From contig CALUVG010000007.1 of the NCBI GenBank assembly GCA_944324165.1, positions 1-64,000 on the forward strand: 64,000 bases of DNA. Direction: 5' to 3'. This document shows, piece after piece, positions 42,126 through 51,274 of this stretch. The notes under the pieces are model-generated. The model was not told the DNA's origin and did no database searches. It was given only the letters and a program-made list of their open reading frames with translations. Source of the DNA: Candidatus Gastranaerophilales bacterium. GTDB taxonomy: Bacteria > Cyanobacteriota > Vampirovibrionia > Gastranaerophilales > Gastranaerophilaceae. Within the stretch, counting starts at the first letter, position 1. Every line of letters starts with the position of its first letter. A program made the translations under genes and the position numbers.

Positions 42126-42734
42126 TTAGTTTACTTTAATATATTGTTTAAATATTGCATCAATCTGAATTTCACAAAATCTTTGAGTCCAATCAAGCGG
42201 TTCAAATTTTCCGTCCGACATACACCAGCAGGTCATCATTCCGTAAAGTTCAGATATTATAATATGCGTCAAAAGTTCAACAGGAGTATCTTCTTTTAAC
42301 TCACCGTTTGAAACAGCATTCTCTAAAATTCCTTTTAGCATTTCAAAATCGTATTTCCATTTCTGTCCGTCTTTGGTATCAGGAACACTATTAGGATCTA
42401 ATACATCTCTCGTCCATTGTCTGCAAACATTTATTCCGCAGGATTCAACACATTCCATAAAACGATAGAAATAATGCGGCAGCTTTTCTATTATAGTTAA
42501 ATCATTCATTTTTTCCAGCTCTTCCGCAATTTCGCCAAAAGGCACTCTACTTATATCAAGAACTATATCTTCCTTTCTTTTAAAATATGTATAAAATGTT
42601 CCTTTTGCTACTCCGGCTTTTTTAGTTATATCTTCCACATTTATTGCATCAAATCCCTTTTCTTTAAGCAATTCAAGTCCGGCTGTTATAAGCTTACGTC
42701 TGGTCTCAAGTGCCGCTGTCTGTCTTTTGTTCAT
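42126..42734 (-). CDS. TetR-family repressor
   Basis: The 202-aa protein has an N-terminal TetR HTH (about 10-55, INVEDITKKAGVAKGTFYTY) and a helical ligand/dimer domain. It most likely represses its own tetR-AKR-AKR operon through the tandem TGAC-N5-GTCA sites just upstream. GGAG precedes the ATG. The inducer is unknown; the reductases suggest a toxic aldehyde or quinone. Confidence 0.92.
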   Translation of the reverse strand: MNKRQTAALETRRKLITAGLELLKEKGFDAINVEDITKKAGVAKGTFYTYFKRKEDIVLDISRVPFGEIAEELEKMNDLTIIEKLPHYFYRFMECVESCGINVCRQWTRDVLDPNSVPDTKDGQKWKYDFEMLKGILENAVSNGELKEDTPVELLTHIIISELYGMMTCWCMSDGKFEPLDWTQRFCEIQIDAIFKQYIKVN

Positions 42735-42772
42735 AGCTTACTCCTGTTTATAATAACATAATATCATATAAC

Positions 42773-42799
42773 TGACCAAAAGTCAATGACTTATAGTCA
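42773..42799. promoter_or_regulatory. Tandem TetR operator
   Basis: TGACCAAAAGTCA (42773-42785) and TGACTTATAGTCA (42787-42799) share TGAC-N5-GTCA and are one base apart, together within a larger ACTGAC...GTCAGT dyad. They lie 39 bp upstream of tetR and 91 bp before the divergent TIGR04076 gene. Confidence 0.65.
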
Positions 42800-42889
42800 G
42801 TTTGTTAAAAACATTTTACAATTTCATAATTTTTTATTGTATTATATCTAGTGAAAACTATCATTAGTGTTATATCCAAGGAGAATTTT

Positions 42890-43234
42890 ATGAATAAGTG
42901 TAAAATAACTGTTCTAAAAAAAACATTTGATGAAGATTTAGTAAAAGAATACGGAGCAGAAGGGTTAACCGCATGCCCTATGCTCAGAGAAGGTCAGGTA
43001 TTTTATGCCGACTACGCAAAACCGGAAGGATTTTGCGATGAAGCATGGAAAGCAATTTATCAGTATGTGTTTGCGCTTTCACATGGAGCAGGGAATGATG
43101 TTTTCTACTATGGAGACTGGATAAGAACTCCGGGAGTTGCTATTTGCAGCTGTAATGACGGATTAAGACCGGTTATTTTTAAAATAGAAACGACTAACGA
43201 AGTTTCAGAGATTGATTATACGCCGGTTGAATAA
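42890..43234 (+). CDS. TIGR04076-family protein
   Basis: The 114-aa protein has the conserved layout of TIGR04076: KCKITVLKKTFDEDLVKEY, CPMLREGQVF, CDEAWKAIYQYVFALSHG and a C-terminal ICSCNDGLRPVIFKIE. Function is unknown; the Cys residues suggest a metal or redox role. The ATG at 42890 has AAGGAG upstream and is preferred over one 13 codons earlier. It diverges from tetR and could share its operators. The DUF1848 gene follows after 15 bp. Confidence 0.85.
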   Translation: MNKCKITVLKKTFDEDLVKEYGAEGLTACPMLREGQVFYADYAKPEGFCDEAWKAIYQYVFALSHGAGNDVFYYGDWIRTPGVAICSCNDGLRPVIFKIETTNEVSEIDYTPVE

Positions 43235-43249
43235 ATTTTGAGGTTTGAC

Positions 43250-44179
43250 ATGATAATAAACACAGGCGGGCGAACAGATACTGTAAATTATTACAGTGAA
43301 TGGCTGCTAAAAAGATTTCGAGATGGAGTTGTTTATACCAGAAACCCTCTTTTTCCTAATAATGTGTATAAATATATATTAACACCAGATCTGGTAGACT
43401 GCATAATCTTCTGCTCGAAAAATTACGAGCCTATTTTAAATCGCATACATGAAATTACAAACAAGTTTAACGTCTTTTGCCACTACACAATAACGGCATA
43501 CGAAAAAGATATTGAACCTAATGTTCCGGATATAAACACAAGCATTAACACATTAATCCGCCTTTCTAAAATAGTAGGGAAAAACAGAGTTGCCTGGAGA
43601 TACGATCCCATATTATTAACAAACAAGTATACTGTTGAAAGGCATCTTGGAACATTTAATTATATGGCTGAAAGAATCGCCCCTTATGCAGCTTTCTGCA
43701 TTTTCAGTTTTGTAGAGATGTATAAAAAACTTGAAAAAAACATGCCCGAACTCATACCATTTACTAATGATGACAAAATTCAAATTCTATACGGACTCGG
43801 CAAAACTGCTAAAAAATATAATTTAAAAATACAAACATGCGCAGCCTCTGAAGATTACACACAATACGGCATTGAAAATTCAGGCTGTATAACATCAAAA
43901 ATACTTGCACAATCAAACAATTTAAATATTAAAAATATACAGCACAAGGGAAACCGGAAAAATTGCCGCTGTCTGCCTTCCAGAGATATTGGAGCTTATG
44001 ACACCTGTCCCAACGGCTGTAAATACTGTTATGCAAACCAAAACCCTGAAATTGCATATAAAAACATAAAATTTCATAATCCGAATTCACCTATATTGAT
44101 AGGTAATATAGACAAAACGGATAATATCATTGAGGCAAAACAAGAAAGTTTTGCCCTGCCTCAACGACGATTATTCTAA
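43250..44179 (+). CDS. DUF1848-family protein
   Basis: The 309-aa protein resembles DUF1848, a family with radical-SAM-like barrel features and Cys-rich ends. Here the C-terminal region has CRCLPSRDIGAYDTCPNGCKYCYANQNP, quoted as CRCLPS, DTCPNGCKYC and YANQNP (about 240-266), consistent with an Fe-S cluster. Function is unknown. The ATG at 43250 has GAGG 6 nt upstream and is favoured over an in-frame TTG. It lies 15 bp after the TIGR04076 gene, so the two are likely co-transcribed. Confidence 0.83.
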   Translation: MIINTGGRTDTVNYYSEWLLKRFRDGVVYTRNPLFPNNVYKYILTPDLVDCIIFCSKNYEPILNRIHEITNKFNVFCHYTITAYEKDIEPNVPDINTSINTLIRLSKIVGKNRVAWRYDPILLTNKYTVERHLGTFNYMAERIAPYAAFCIFSFVEMYKKLEKNMPELIPFTNDDKIQILYGLGKTAKKYNLKIQTCAASEDYTQYGIENSGCITSKILAQSNNLNIKNIQHKGNRKNCRCLPSRDIGAYDTCPNGCKYCYANQNPEIAYKNIKFHNPNSPILIGNIDKTDNIIEAKQESFALPQRRLF

Positions 44180-44195
44180 AAGTTTACTAATGAAA

Positions 44196-45557
<1,362 letters not shown>

Positions 45558-45709
45558 TTATTTTTTATACTACTTTTCTACTATTGTAGCATATTTATTA
45601 CAATATTTCAAATTTTATTAAGTATTTTATTTATTAGATTGAATTTTGCAATTACATATGTTAAAATAAATAGTAGTATCCAGTTTAGTTAGTAAGGAGT
45701 TTTATTAGT

Positions 45710-46435
45710 ATGTTAGAAAAATTAGAAAAATTTCAAATTGTATTGATGGCTGTTATACTTGCATTGGGTGCTGTATGGGCAGTAAATACTGCGACATCAA
45801 ATATTGTTAAAGACAATATTGCCGTAACCGGCTCTGCTTATGAGATTGTTCAATCTGACTCCGGTATGTTTGAATTTGATATTGTAACCCGCCAGCCCAA
45901 TAGAGTTGCAGCATACACACTCGTTCAAAAACAAATTCCTGAAGTTATTTCATATTTAAAAGATAAAGGTTTTAGTGACGATGCGATTGAAATAAAAACA
46001 AGCAACGGCTATAACACTTATAAATATAATTCTAACGGCGTAAGCACAAATGAAATAGCTTATTACAATCTTACCCAGCCTATTGTTGTAAAATCAACCG
46101 ATGTTCAAAAAATCAAAGAAACTTCCGTTGACATACAAACACTTATTTCAAAAGGTATCGAAATAAACCCTATGCCTCCGCAGTATTATTATTCCAAACT
46201 GTCAGATATGAAGGTTAATTTATTGAAAGAAGCAACAACTGATGCTAAAGTCAGAGCTGCCGCCATGCTCAATGCGACACATAATAAGGTTGGTAATATT
46301 GAATCTGTAAGAATGGGGGTTTTTCAGATTACTCCTGTAGATTCAACCAGTGTTTCAGATATGGGAATAAATGATACTTCTACCATTGAGAAGAAAGTTA
46401 CAGCTGTAGCTAATGTTGTATTCAGAATAAAATAG
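45710..46435 (+). CDS. SIMPL (DUF541)-domain protein
   Basis: The 241-aa protein has one N-terminal membrane segment (about 10-28) and an extracytoplasmic SIMPL domain (about 35-238), with the typical VTGSAYEIVQSDSGMFEF start and the ATTDAKVRAAAMLNATH helix. Some family members (BP26) form channel-like or ring assemblies, but function is mostly unknown. AAGGAG precedes the ATG. A small secreted orphan follows 11 bp later. Confidence 0.87.
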   Translation: MLEKLEKFQIVLMAVILALGAVWAVNTATSNIVKDNIAVTGSAYEIVQSDSGMFEFDIVTRQPNRVAAYTLVQKQIPEVISYLKDKGFSDDAIEIKTSNGYNTYKYNSNGVSTNEIAYYNLTQPIVVKSTDVQKIKETSVDIQTLISKGIEINPMPPQYYYSKLSDMKVNLLKEATTDAKVRAAAMLNATHNKVGNIESVRMGVFQITPVDSTSVSDMGINDTSTIEKKVTAVANVVFRIK

Positions 46436-46446
46436 AGGTTTTAGTT

Positions 46447-46752
46447 ATGAAAAAGATTTTACACACTACATTAATTTTATGTGGATTGGGCGCAATTTTG
46501 ACAAATGCTGCTTTAGCGTTTCCCGAAACCTATTCTTCTAACGACCACAATATGACAATCTTACGGGAACAACAGTTTCGTTTTCAAGAATTTGATACCA
46601 ATAAGGATTTTCAGGAACAAAAACAGAAAAAATTACTTGAAGATGAAAATTATGTAAAACGCGTTAACGAAAAAAAAGTTATTAAAAGCATTTCGCAGCC
46701 TAAAGAATTTGTAGAAGAAAACGGGGAAATAAAGATTAAAGGAACCAATTAA
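46447..46752 (+). CDS. Small secreted protein of unknown function
   Basis: The 101-aa protein has a signal peptide ending at LALA (about residue 23). The rest is a very charged, Gln/Lys/Glu-rich helical segment without cysteines. It resembles no family I know. GAGG precedes the ATG. It is 11 bp after the SIMPL gene and ends at a terminator, so it forms a two-gene operon with it. Confidence 0.6.
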   Translation: MKKILHTTLILCGLGAILTNAALAFPETYSSNDHNMTILREQQFRFQEFDTNKDFQEQKQKKLLEDENYVKRVNEKKVIKSISQPKEFVEENGEIKIKGTN

Positions 46753-46785
46753 TGAGTCCAAAACGCAACAATCATATTTTTTCAA

Positions 46786-46822
46786 AAGTCCGTGCCTGAA
46801 ATAATTTGGACACGGATTTTTT
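46786..46822 (+). terminator. Terminator of the SIMPL operon
   Basis: TCCGTG (46789-46794) pairs with CACGGA (46811-46816), extendable by AAG/TTT, and is followed by TTTTTT. Confidence 0.78.
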
Positions 46823-46831
46823 ATAAAAACT

Positions 46832-47527
46832 TTAATTATTTTGTCCTGCTCTGTAACCGCACCATGCATAAATAAACGGCAATACAGGTTCCACCGGCAG
46901 TTTATTAATAAAAGGGAATTTGGTTAATACAAGTGCCCCGAGGGCATCATCTATATTAGCAAGTGCATCTTTATAATTCAATTTTCTATCCGGTTCAACA
47001 TCTTTAGGATCAACTATACGGTTTGCAATATCAGCAGCGACAACCATACCGCCAAACAATCCTGCAGCTGTTCCCATTATACGGCATGGTATATTATTAA
47101 GTTTAGGTGAATTTTGCATAAACTCGGATATTGGCGGAATAGTCAGCAATGGAATTGTGGCATTCAAAAACTGAAAAATTCCTTCTTTAATTTTTGGACG
47201 TGCATTTTTTTTGCTGTCACTCACAACGCCTGCAGTCGTACCGAGAGCTATTGCCCCTGAACTTACACCCATCATTTCTTTTATACCATAATGCATTTTA
47301 AAAGGATTTCTTATTTTTTGTTTTTTTGCAAAATACAGAAGAGGAAGGAATGCCCCCATAAGTCCTCCGACCGCGGACGCTGCCTTGACGTTGTTATTAG
47401 ATTTTTCAACATTATGATAGCGGTATGTACGGGTCGTATAATAATTTCGAATACGGGGTTCACTATGAAAAGTACTAAAAACATCTGTTTTTGGTTGATA
47501 TGAATTTCTTGTCGTCTGGATAAACAT
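46832..47527 (-). CDS. Putative membrane-associated protein of unknown function
   Basis: The 231-aa protein has a basic, Thr/Tyr-rich N-terminus (1-45) and several glycine-rich hydrophobic stretches (about 48-66, 90-107, 125-142, 155-178, 205-228). It lacks a signal peptide. Overall it recalls the Ala-rich protein at 32235-33059 but is not obviously homologous. A TAGAAT lies 8 nt before the ATG, and no good ribosome-binding site is visible. It is convergent with the SIMPL operon. Confidence 0.58.
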   Translation of the reverse strand: MFIQTTRNSYQPKTDVFSTFHSEPRIRNYYTTRTYRYHNVEKSNNNVKAASAVGGLMGAFLPLLYFAKKQKIRNPFKMHYGIKEMMGVSSGAIALGTTAGVVSDSKKNARPKIKEGIFQFLNATIPLLTIPPISEFMQNSPKLNNIPCRIMGTAAGLFGGMVVAADIANRIVDPKDVEPDRKLNYKDALANIDDALGALVLTKFPFINKLPVEPVLPFIYAWCGYRAGQNN

Positions 47528-47691
47528 TTATTTCGATTCTACTTTCCTAGTCCACAATATCACAAATAAAATTATAGTTGTAGTAATTCATTTAATTATT
47601 ATCAATTTCTTAATAATATTAAATCAGCTACAGGATAAAATTTGCTAGTAAGTTATTACAATATTTAAACAATATTTAAAAATTAACAGGG

Positions 47692-48342
47692 CTATTTCCC
47701 GGCTAGTTTCAATCCTTTGAGAATAAGTTCTAAATCAGGAATAACATTAGGGTTGTCAAACGCTTCAATTGCTAACTTCAAAAAATCTATCTTTTCAGGC
47801 TCATTTGATATACGTACTATTTCTTTTAACAGTGTTTTTAAAGCAGTATTATCTTTACCGTTATCAAAAATTTTATATGTGCCATCGGGATAATAAATTA
47901 TTGTATTAGCATATTTATTATTTTCAAAGTATTCAACAGATATAGTCTCACCTGTTTTAATTGCCATGTCAATAAATCTTTGCTCAATAAATTTTTCATT
48001 ATTATTAGTCAGAATATCTCTTGTTTTATCCTGCTTATTGAGAAGTTGATAAACATTTTCAGATTTCAATACCCTATAGTTTGAAATATTATATGTGCCG
48101 TCAAGAATATAATTTTCTTCAGCTTCCATTATGTCAAAATTAAATAAGTCTTTAGGTTCAACATCTAACGTAATACAAATATTTTCAAGAGTTTTGCCGG
48201 AAGGAAAGTGAACACCGGTTTCCAATTTTGACATTTGTCTTGGCTGGATACCAATTAATTCACTAAGTTTTTCTTGACTTAGACCTCTTGCTTTTCTATA
48301 CTTTTTGATATTGATACCAAGTGCTTTTGCAAAATTTCCCAT
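47692..48342 (-). CDS. XRE-family regulator with C-terminal sensory region
   Basis: The 216-aa protein has a Cro/CI HTH (about 8-66, IKKYRKARGLSQEKLSELIG, QMSKLETGVHFPSGKTL). A C-terminal region of unknown fold includes a short beta repeat (NTIIYYPDGTYKIFDNGKD). The upstream intergenic DNA on the other strand carries an sRNA candidate it could control. AAGG lies slightly far upstream of the ATG. Targets are unknown. Confidence 0.82.
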   Translation of the reverse strand: MGNFAKALGINIKKYRKARGLSQEKLSELIGIQPRQMSKLETGVHFPSGKTLENICITLDVEPKDLFNFDIMEAEENYILDGTYNISNYRVLKSENVYQLLNKQDKTRDILTNNNEKFIEQRFIDMAIKTGETISVEYFENNKYANTIIYYPDGTYKIFDNGKDNTALKTLLKEIVRISNEPEKIDFLKLAIEAFDNPNVIPDLELILKGLKLAGK

Positions 48343-48427
48343 AAAATTTTCTACCTTTTATTCAGTATAACTACCACATTATTAATAAATAACGTAGTAA
48401 AAAGCTGATATAATTCTTTACAAACTA

Positions 48428-48458
48428 TTTACAGAGAAGTTTTACGACGTATTATAAT
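48428..48458 (+). promoter_or_regulatory. Promoter of intergenic RNA
   Basis: TTTACA (48428-48433) and a perfect TATAAT (48453-48458) with a 19-bp spacer. Neither neighbouring gene lies on this strand. Confidence 0.45.
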
Positions 48459-48464
48459 GTTAAT

Positions 48465-48592
48465 GTAAGTTAAATAAATACTAATTACCTGTTAGAGCAA
48501 TTAGTTTTATAGAGTAGTTGGCATTATGAGTTGATTACTTGTAGTTACAGTTTCCTTATTAGGGCAGTGTTTTTCTAAACACTGCCTTTTCA
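48465..48592 (+). ncRNA. Candidate small RNA
   Basis: A plus-strand transcript of about 128 nt is predicted between two minus-strand genes. It has a 5' hairpin (ACTAATT 48480-48486 with AATTAGT 48499-48505). A terminator stem GGCAGTGTTT (48563-48572) pairs with AAACACTGCC (48577-48586), followed by TTTT only on this strand. There is no plausible ORF. It is adjacent to the XRE regulator start and the end of the polyene-like cluster. Confidence 0.45.
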
Positions 48593-48603
48593 TTTATGAT
48601 TGA

Positions 48604-49503
48604 TTAATCTTTAAAAATGTCGTAAAAATGATAAAACTGCAAAGGCGCAAGCAATGTTATTTTTTCTAAAAATTTAACATATGCATTTTCCAGGTCTGAA
48701 AGTGTCGTAAATTTATGATTTTCCAGATATATTTTGTATTTGTCATGTTTTTCTTTTAGAGCTATGACAAAATAAATCTTTGCCTCCATCAATTCGGCAA
48801 GCTTAAAACTCCCCACGGGAAAATCTACTTTATGCCCGAATAATTTTGCCTCAAAAGTTGAGGCATTAGAATTTTCTGCAATTCTATCCCCTGCAATAAA
48901 TGCAATGTCTCCATTATCCAGACTGTCCTTTAAAGTAATTGAAGTTTGAATGCCTATATCCTCAACATCATACGGCGTAATAGGAACATCTTTAGATATT
49001 TTTTTTATAAAACTGTTAAATACCTGACTTTGCGTTTTACTAAAGAAAACATTTACTTTAATATTAGGGGATTCTGTGTTGTTGATAAAAAATATCCGCA
49101 TTGCGTCAGTATTGCCGGTATGCGCACACAAGAAGAAAACACCTCTATGTGCTGCAAAATCAGCAAACAACTCCTGTTTATCGCTTTCTGAATTAAAAAC
49201 AAGTTTATTTTTATCAAAACTGCCTGAAAAAATTTCAATTCTATCAGTCAAAACATGCGAATATGACAAAAAATGTCTGAACTGATTGATTAAAGACGGT
49301 TTCAGACCTGTATAAGGGTAAATAATTTTAAGATATTTTTTTGAATATCCTCTTATTTCTGCGGCAAATAAAAATGTAAAAAATGTAACAAAAAACGCAA
49401 TGAAATTTATAGTCTTTTTGCCAAAAAGTTTATAGATATACCACATAAGCATCAGTCGTTTTTCGCCTGCCGCCTGCTCTTTAACCTGATACCATTGTTT
49501 CAT
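48604..49503 (-). CDS. LpxL/HtrB-like acyltransferase of the polyene cluster
   Basis: The 299-aa protein has an N-terminal membrane helix (about 28-47) and the lysophospholipid acyltransferase motif CAHTGNTDAMR (H-x4-D), with AGDRI as second block. It resembles the LPLAT/LpxL-like acyltransferases regularly present in aryl polyene clusters, where they probably help attach the pigment to a lipid anchor. The start ATG overlaps the methyltransferase stop (ATGA), so translation is coupled. It is last gene of this transcript. Confidence 0.85.
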   Translation of the reverse strand: MKQWYQVKEQAAGEKRLMLMWYIYKLFGKKTINFIAFFVTFFTFLFAAEIRGYSKKYLKIIYPYTGLKPSLINQFRHFLSYSHVLTDRIEIFSGSFDKNKLVFNSESDKQELFADFAAHRGVFFLCAHTGNTDAMRIFFINNTESPNIKVNVFFSKTQSQVFNSFIKKISKDVPITPYDVEDIGIQTSITLKDSLDNGDIAFIAGDRIAENSNASTFEAKLFGHKVDFPVGSFKLAELMEAKIYFVIALKEKHDKYKIYLENHKFTTLSDLENAYVKFLEKITLLAPLQFYHFYDIFKD

Positions 49504-50579
49504 TTTAATACACACTCCAGAAGTGTATAACAATGGATACCAATATTAGTATATTTATTTTCTATCTCCAGACCGGCTCTTTCAACCATTGAAATTAGTT
49601 CTGATTCCGTATACATCTTACTGTTTCCGTTTGCCATGCAGGTAAAATAAAGTGATATATGAGAAATAGCAAAAGCTGCCCCTCTAAATTCCTGATTATC
49701 AATAATTGGCTCCAGTATATATATTCTTGTGTTCAAAGAAGAAGAATTTTTGACTTTTGTTAATATATCAATTACCTGCTGCTCTGAAAAACAATCCAAA
49801 AACTGGCTCATAAAAACAGCTCCATGCAACTTTGGCAATTCCGCATCTGACAATATATCCACACCGTAAAACTTCAGTCGGGATGAATTGACATTATTTT
49901 CAGCTATTTCTTTATTAACAGGTAAATCAATTATATTAACACGACAATCTTTATCAAAATTGAGACACGCTTTTTCAAATTTGCCTGTATTGCCGCCAAT
50001 ATCAAAAATTTCTTGCGGATTGTGCGCAAAAATTATTTTCAATACATCATCAAAACAGTCATCAGAATAATAATGATCAAATGCATACCATGATTTTTTA
50101 GCCTTTAGGGGAAGATTTGGCACATGCGGATAAATAGTAGGAGCATCAACAAAATATTTTTGCAGACCGCGCGGCTGTCCATCCATAAAGGAATTCGTTA
50201 ATTCATCTGCTCCAAGATAACACACGTCACGCATAAAATTAAAATTATTAATAGTCATTTCATCAGTCAAAAAACATTCTCCAAGCGGAGTTAAAGAAAA
50301 TTTCTCTTCATCTTTTTCAACAAGCTCTGCATAATATGCGACCTGCAAAAGTGTCAAAGCAGCATATTTAGAAATGCCGCATTCTCTAATAATCTCATCT
50401 ATACTTGAAGAACTTTGATACAAAAGTTTAAAAATTCCCAAATCAAGCATTGAGGCAACCGCCTGAAAAGTAAATGGTGCAAATGCCAATTTCTGGGCAT
50501 TATTTAACGCTTCAACTTTTGAATATTTCTTTTTATTACTTCTTCTATATGTAATTTTTGTCGATTTAGTTTCTACCAT
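49500..50579 (-). CDS. SAM-dependent O-methyltransferase
   Basis: The 359-aa protein has an N-terminal winged-helix dimerisation region (about 25-100) and a Rossmann methyltransferase domain with IFDIGGNTGKFE (SAM site) and INIIDLPVN-type acidic loop. This is the class that O-methylates aromatic hydroxyls; in aryl polyene clusters it would methylate the aryl head. The start is ATG 50579, without ribosome-binding site. TATAAT ends 6 nt before it. Only 14 bp separate it from the divergent PPTase start. Confidence 0.87.
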   Translation of the reverse strand: MVETKSTKITYRRSNKKKYSKVEALNNAQKLAFAPFTFQAVASMLDLGIFKLLYQSSSSIDEIIRECGISKYAALTLLQVAYYAELVEKDEEKFSLTPLGECFLTDEMTINNFNFMRDVCYLGADELTNSFMDGQPRGLQKYFVDAPTIYPHVPNLPLKAKKSWYAFDHYYSDDCFDDVLKIIFAHNPQEIFDIGGNTGKFEKACLNFDKDCRVNIIDLPVNKEIAENNVNSSRLKFYGVDILSDAELPKLHGAVFMSQFLDCFSEQQVIDILTKVKNSSSLNTRIYILEPIIDNQEFRGAAFAISHISLYFTCMANGNSKMYTESELISMVERAGLEIENKYTNIGIHCYTLLECVLK

Positions 50580-50593
50580 GATATTATTATAAC
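50580..50593. promoter_or_regulatory. 14-bp divergent leaderless promoter core
   Basis: Between divergent start codons. Minus-strand TATAAT (50591-50586) ends 6 nt before ATG 50579, and plus-strand TATTAT (50582-50587) ends 6 nt before ATG 50594. TTGTCG (50558-50563) is a possible plus -35 inside the methyltransferase gene. There is no space for a ribosome-binding site in either direction. Confidence 0.55.
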
Positions 50594-51274
50594 ATGGATA
50601 TATTTTACCTGAACAGTAATACATTTTTACAAAATTTTTCCGAGCCGCAAATAGAAAAATTCATAGAATTTTACGGTCAAAATTTCAAATCCGAAAAGAG
50701 GCGCAAAGAACATGCATTAGGGCGTTTTCTGGTCAAAACTGCAGCACGTGATTTTTACGGTCTAAACAACACTGAAATAGGTATTAAAAAAAACAAACCA
50801 TATTTTATAAACAATGAACTGAACTTTAGCATTTCACACAGCAAAAACATTGTACTTGCCGGATTTGATAAAACGCCTCTCGGAGTCGATGTTGAATACA
50901 TGAAACAACGTAACATTAAAGATATCCTTGCACATATGGGGTTAAATATTGAGAATGTAAGTGAGGAGTTATTTTACAGGTACTGGACAGCATATGAAGC
51001 TAAAATTAAACTTCAGAATGAAGTTAATTCTGTCTGTACACTAAAATTGCTGCCTGACTTTATGTTATCAATACTCGGCAATCAATCTTTTGATATAAGC
51101 AAAATACTCAAAATATATGAACTTAAAAGCCCTAATGCAAGCACAAATCCTAACGAACTTATCAATTTAAAGCTTGTGAAAGCCAATAATAAGAATGAAA
51201 ATACCGTTGTAATACAGGAAATCAGCACAGCATCATTAGAATTTTTTGAGCCGTTAAATCTAAATATTGCATAA
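50594..51274 (+). CDS. 4'-phosphopantetheinyl transferase (Sfp type)
   Basis: The 226-aa protein has SISHSK (79-84), the Mg ligands in GVDVE (D99, E101) and WTAYEAKIKL (131-140). It would transfer phosphopantetheine from CoA onto the two cluster ACPs. The last 64 residues or so (from about 163) are encoded antisense to the end of the MMPL gene, and their low-complexity, Asn-rich make-up looks like a read-through extension. It is the only plus-strand gene within the left half of the cluster. Confidence 0.9.
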   Translation: MDIFYLNSNTFLQNFSEPQIEKFIEFYGQNFKSEKRRKEHALGRFLVKTAARDFYGLNNTEIGIKKNKPYFINNELNFSISHSKNIVLAGFDKTPLGVDVEYMKQRNIKDILAHMGLNIENVSEELFYRYWTAYEAKIKLQNEVNSVCTLKLLPDFMLSILGNQSFDISKILKIYELKSPNASTNPNELINLKLVKANNKNENTVVIQEISTASLEFFEPLNLNIA

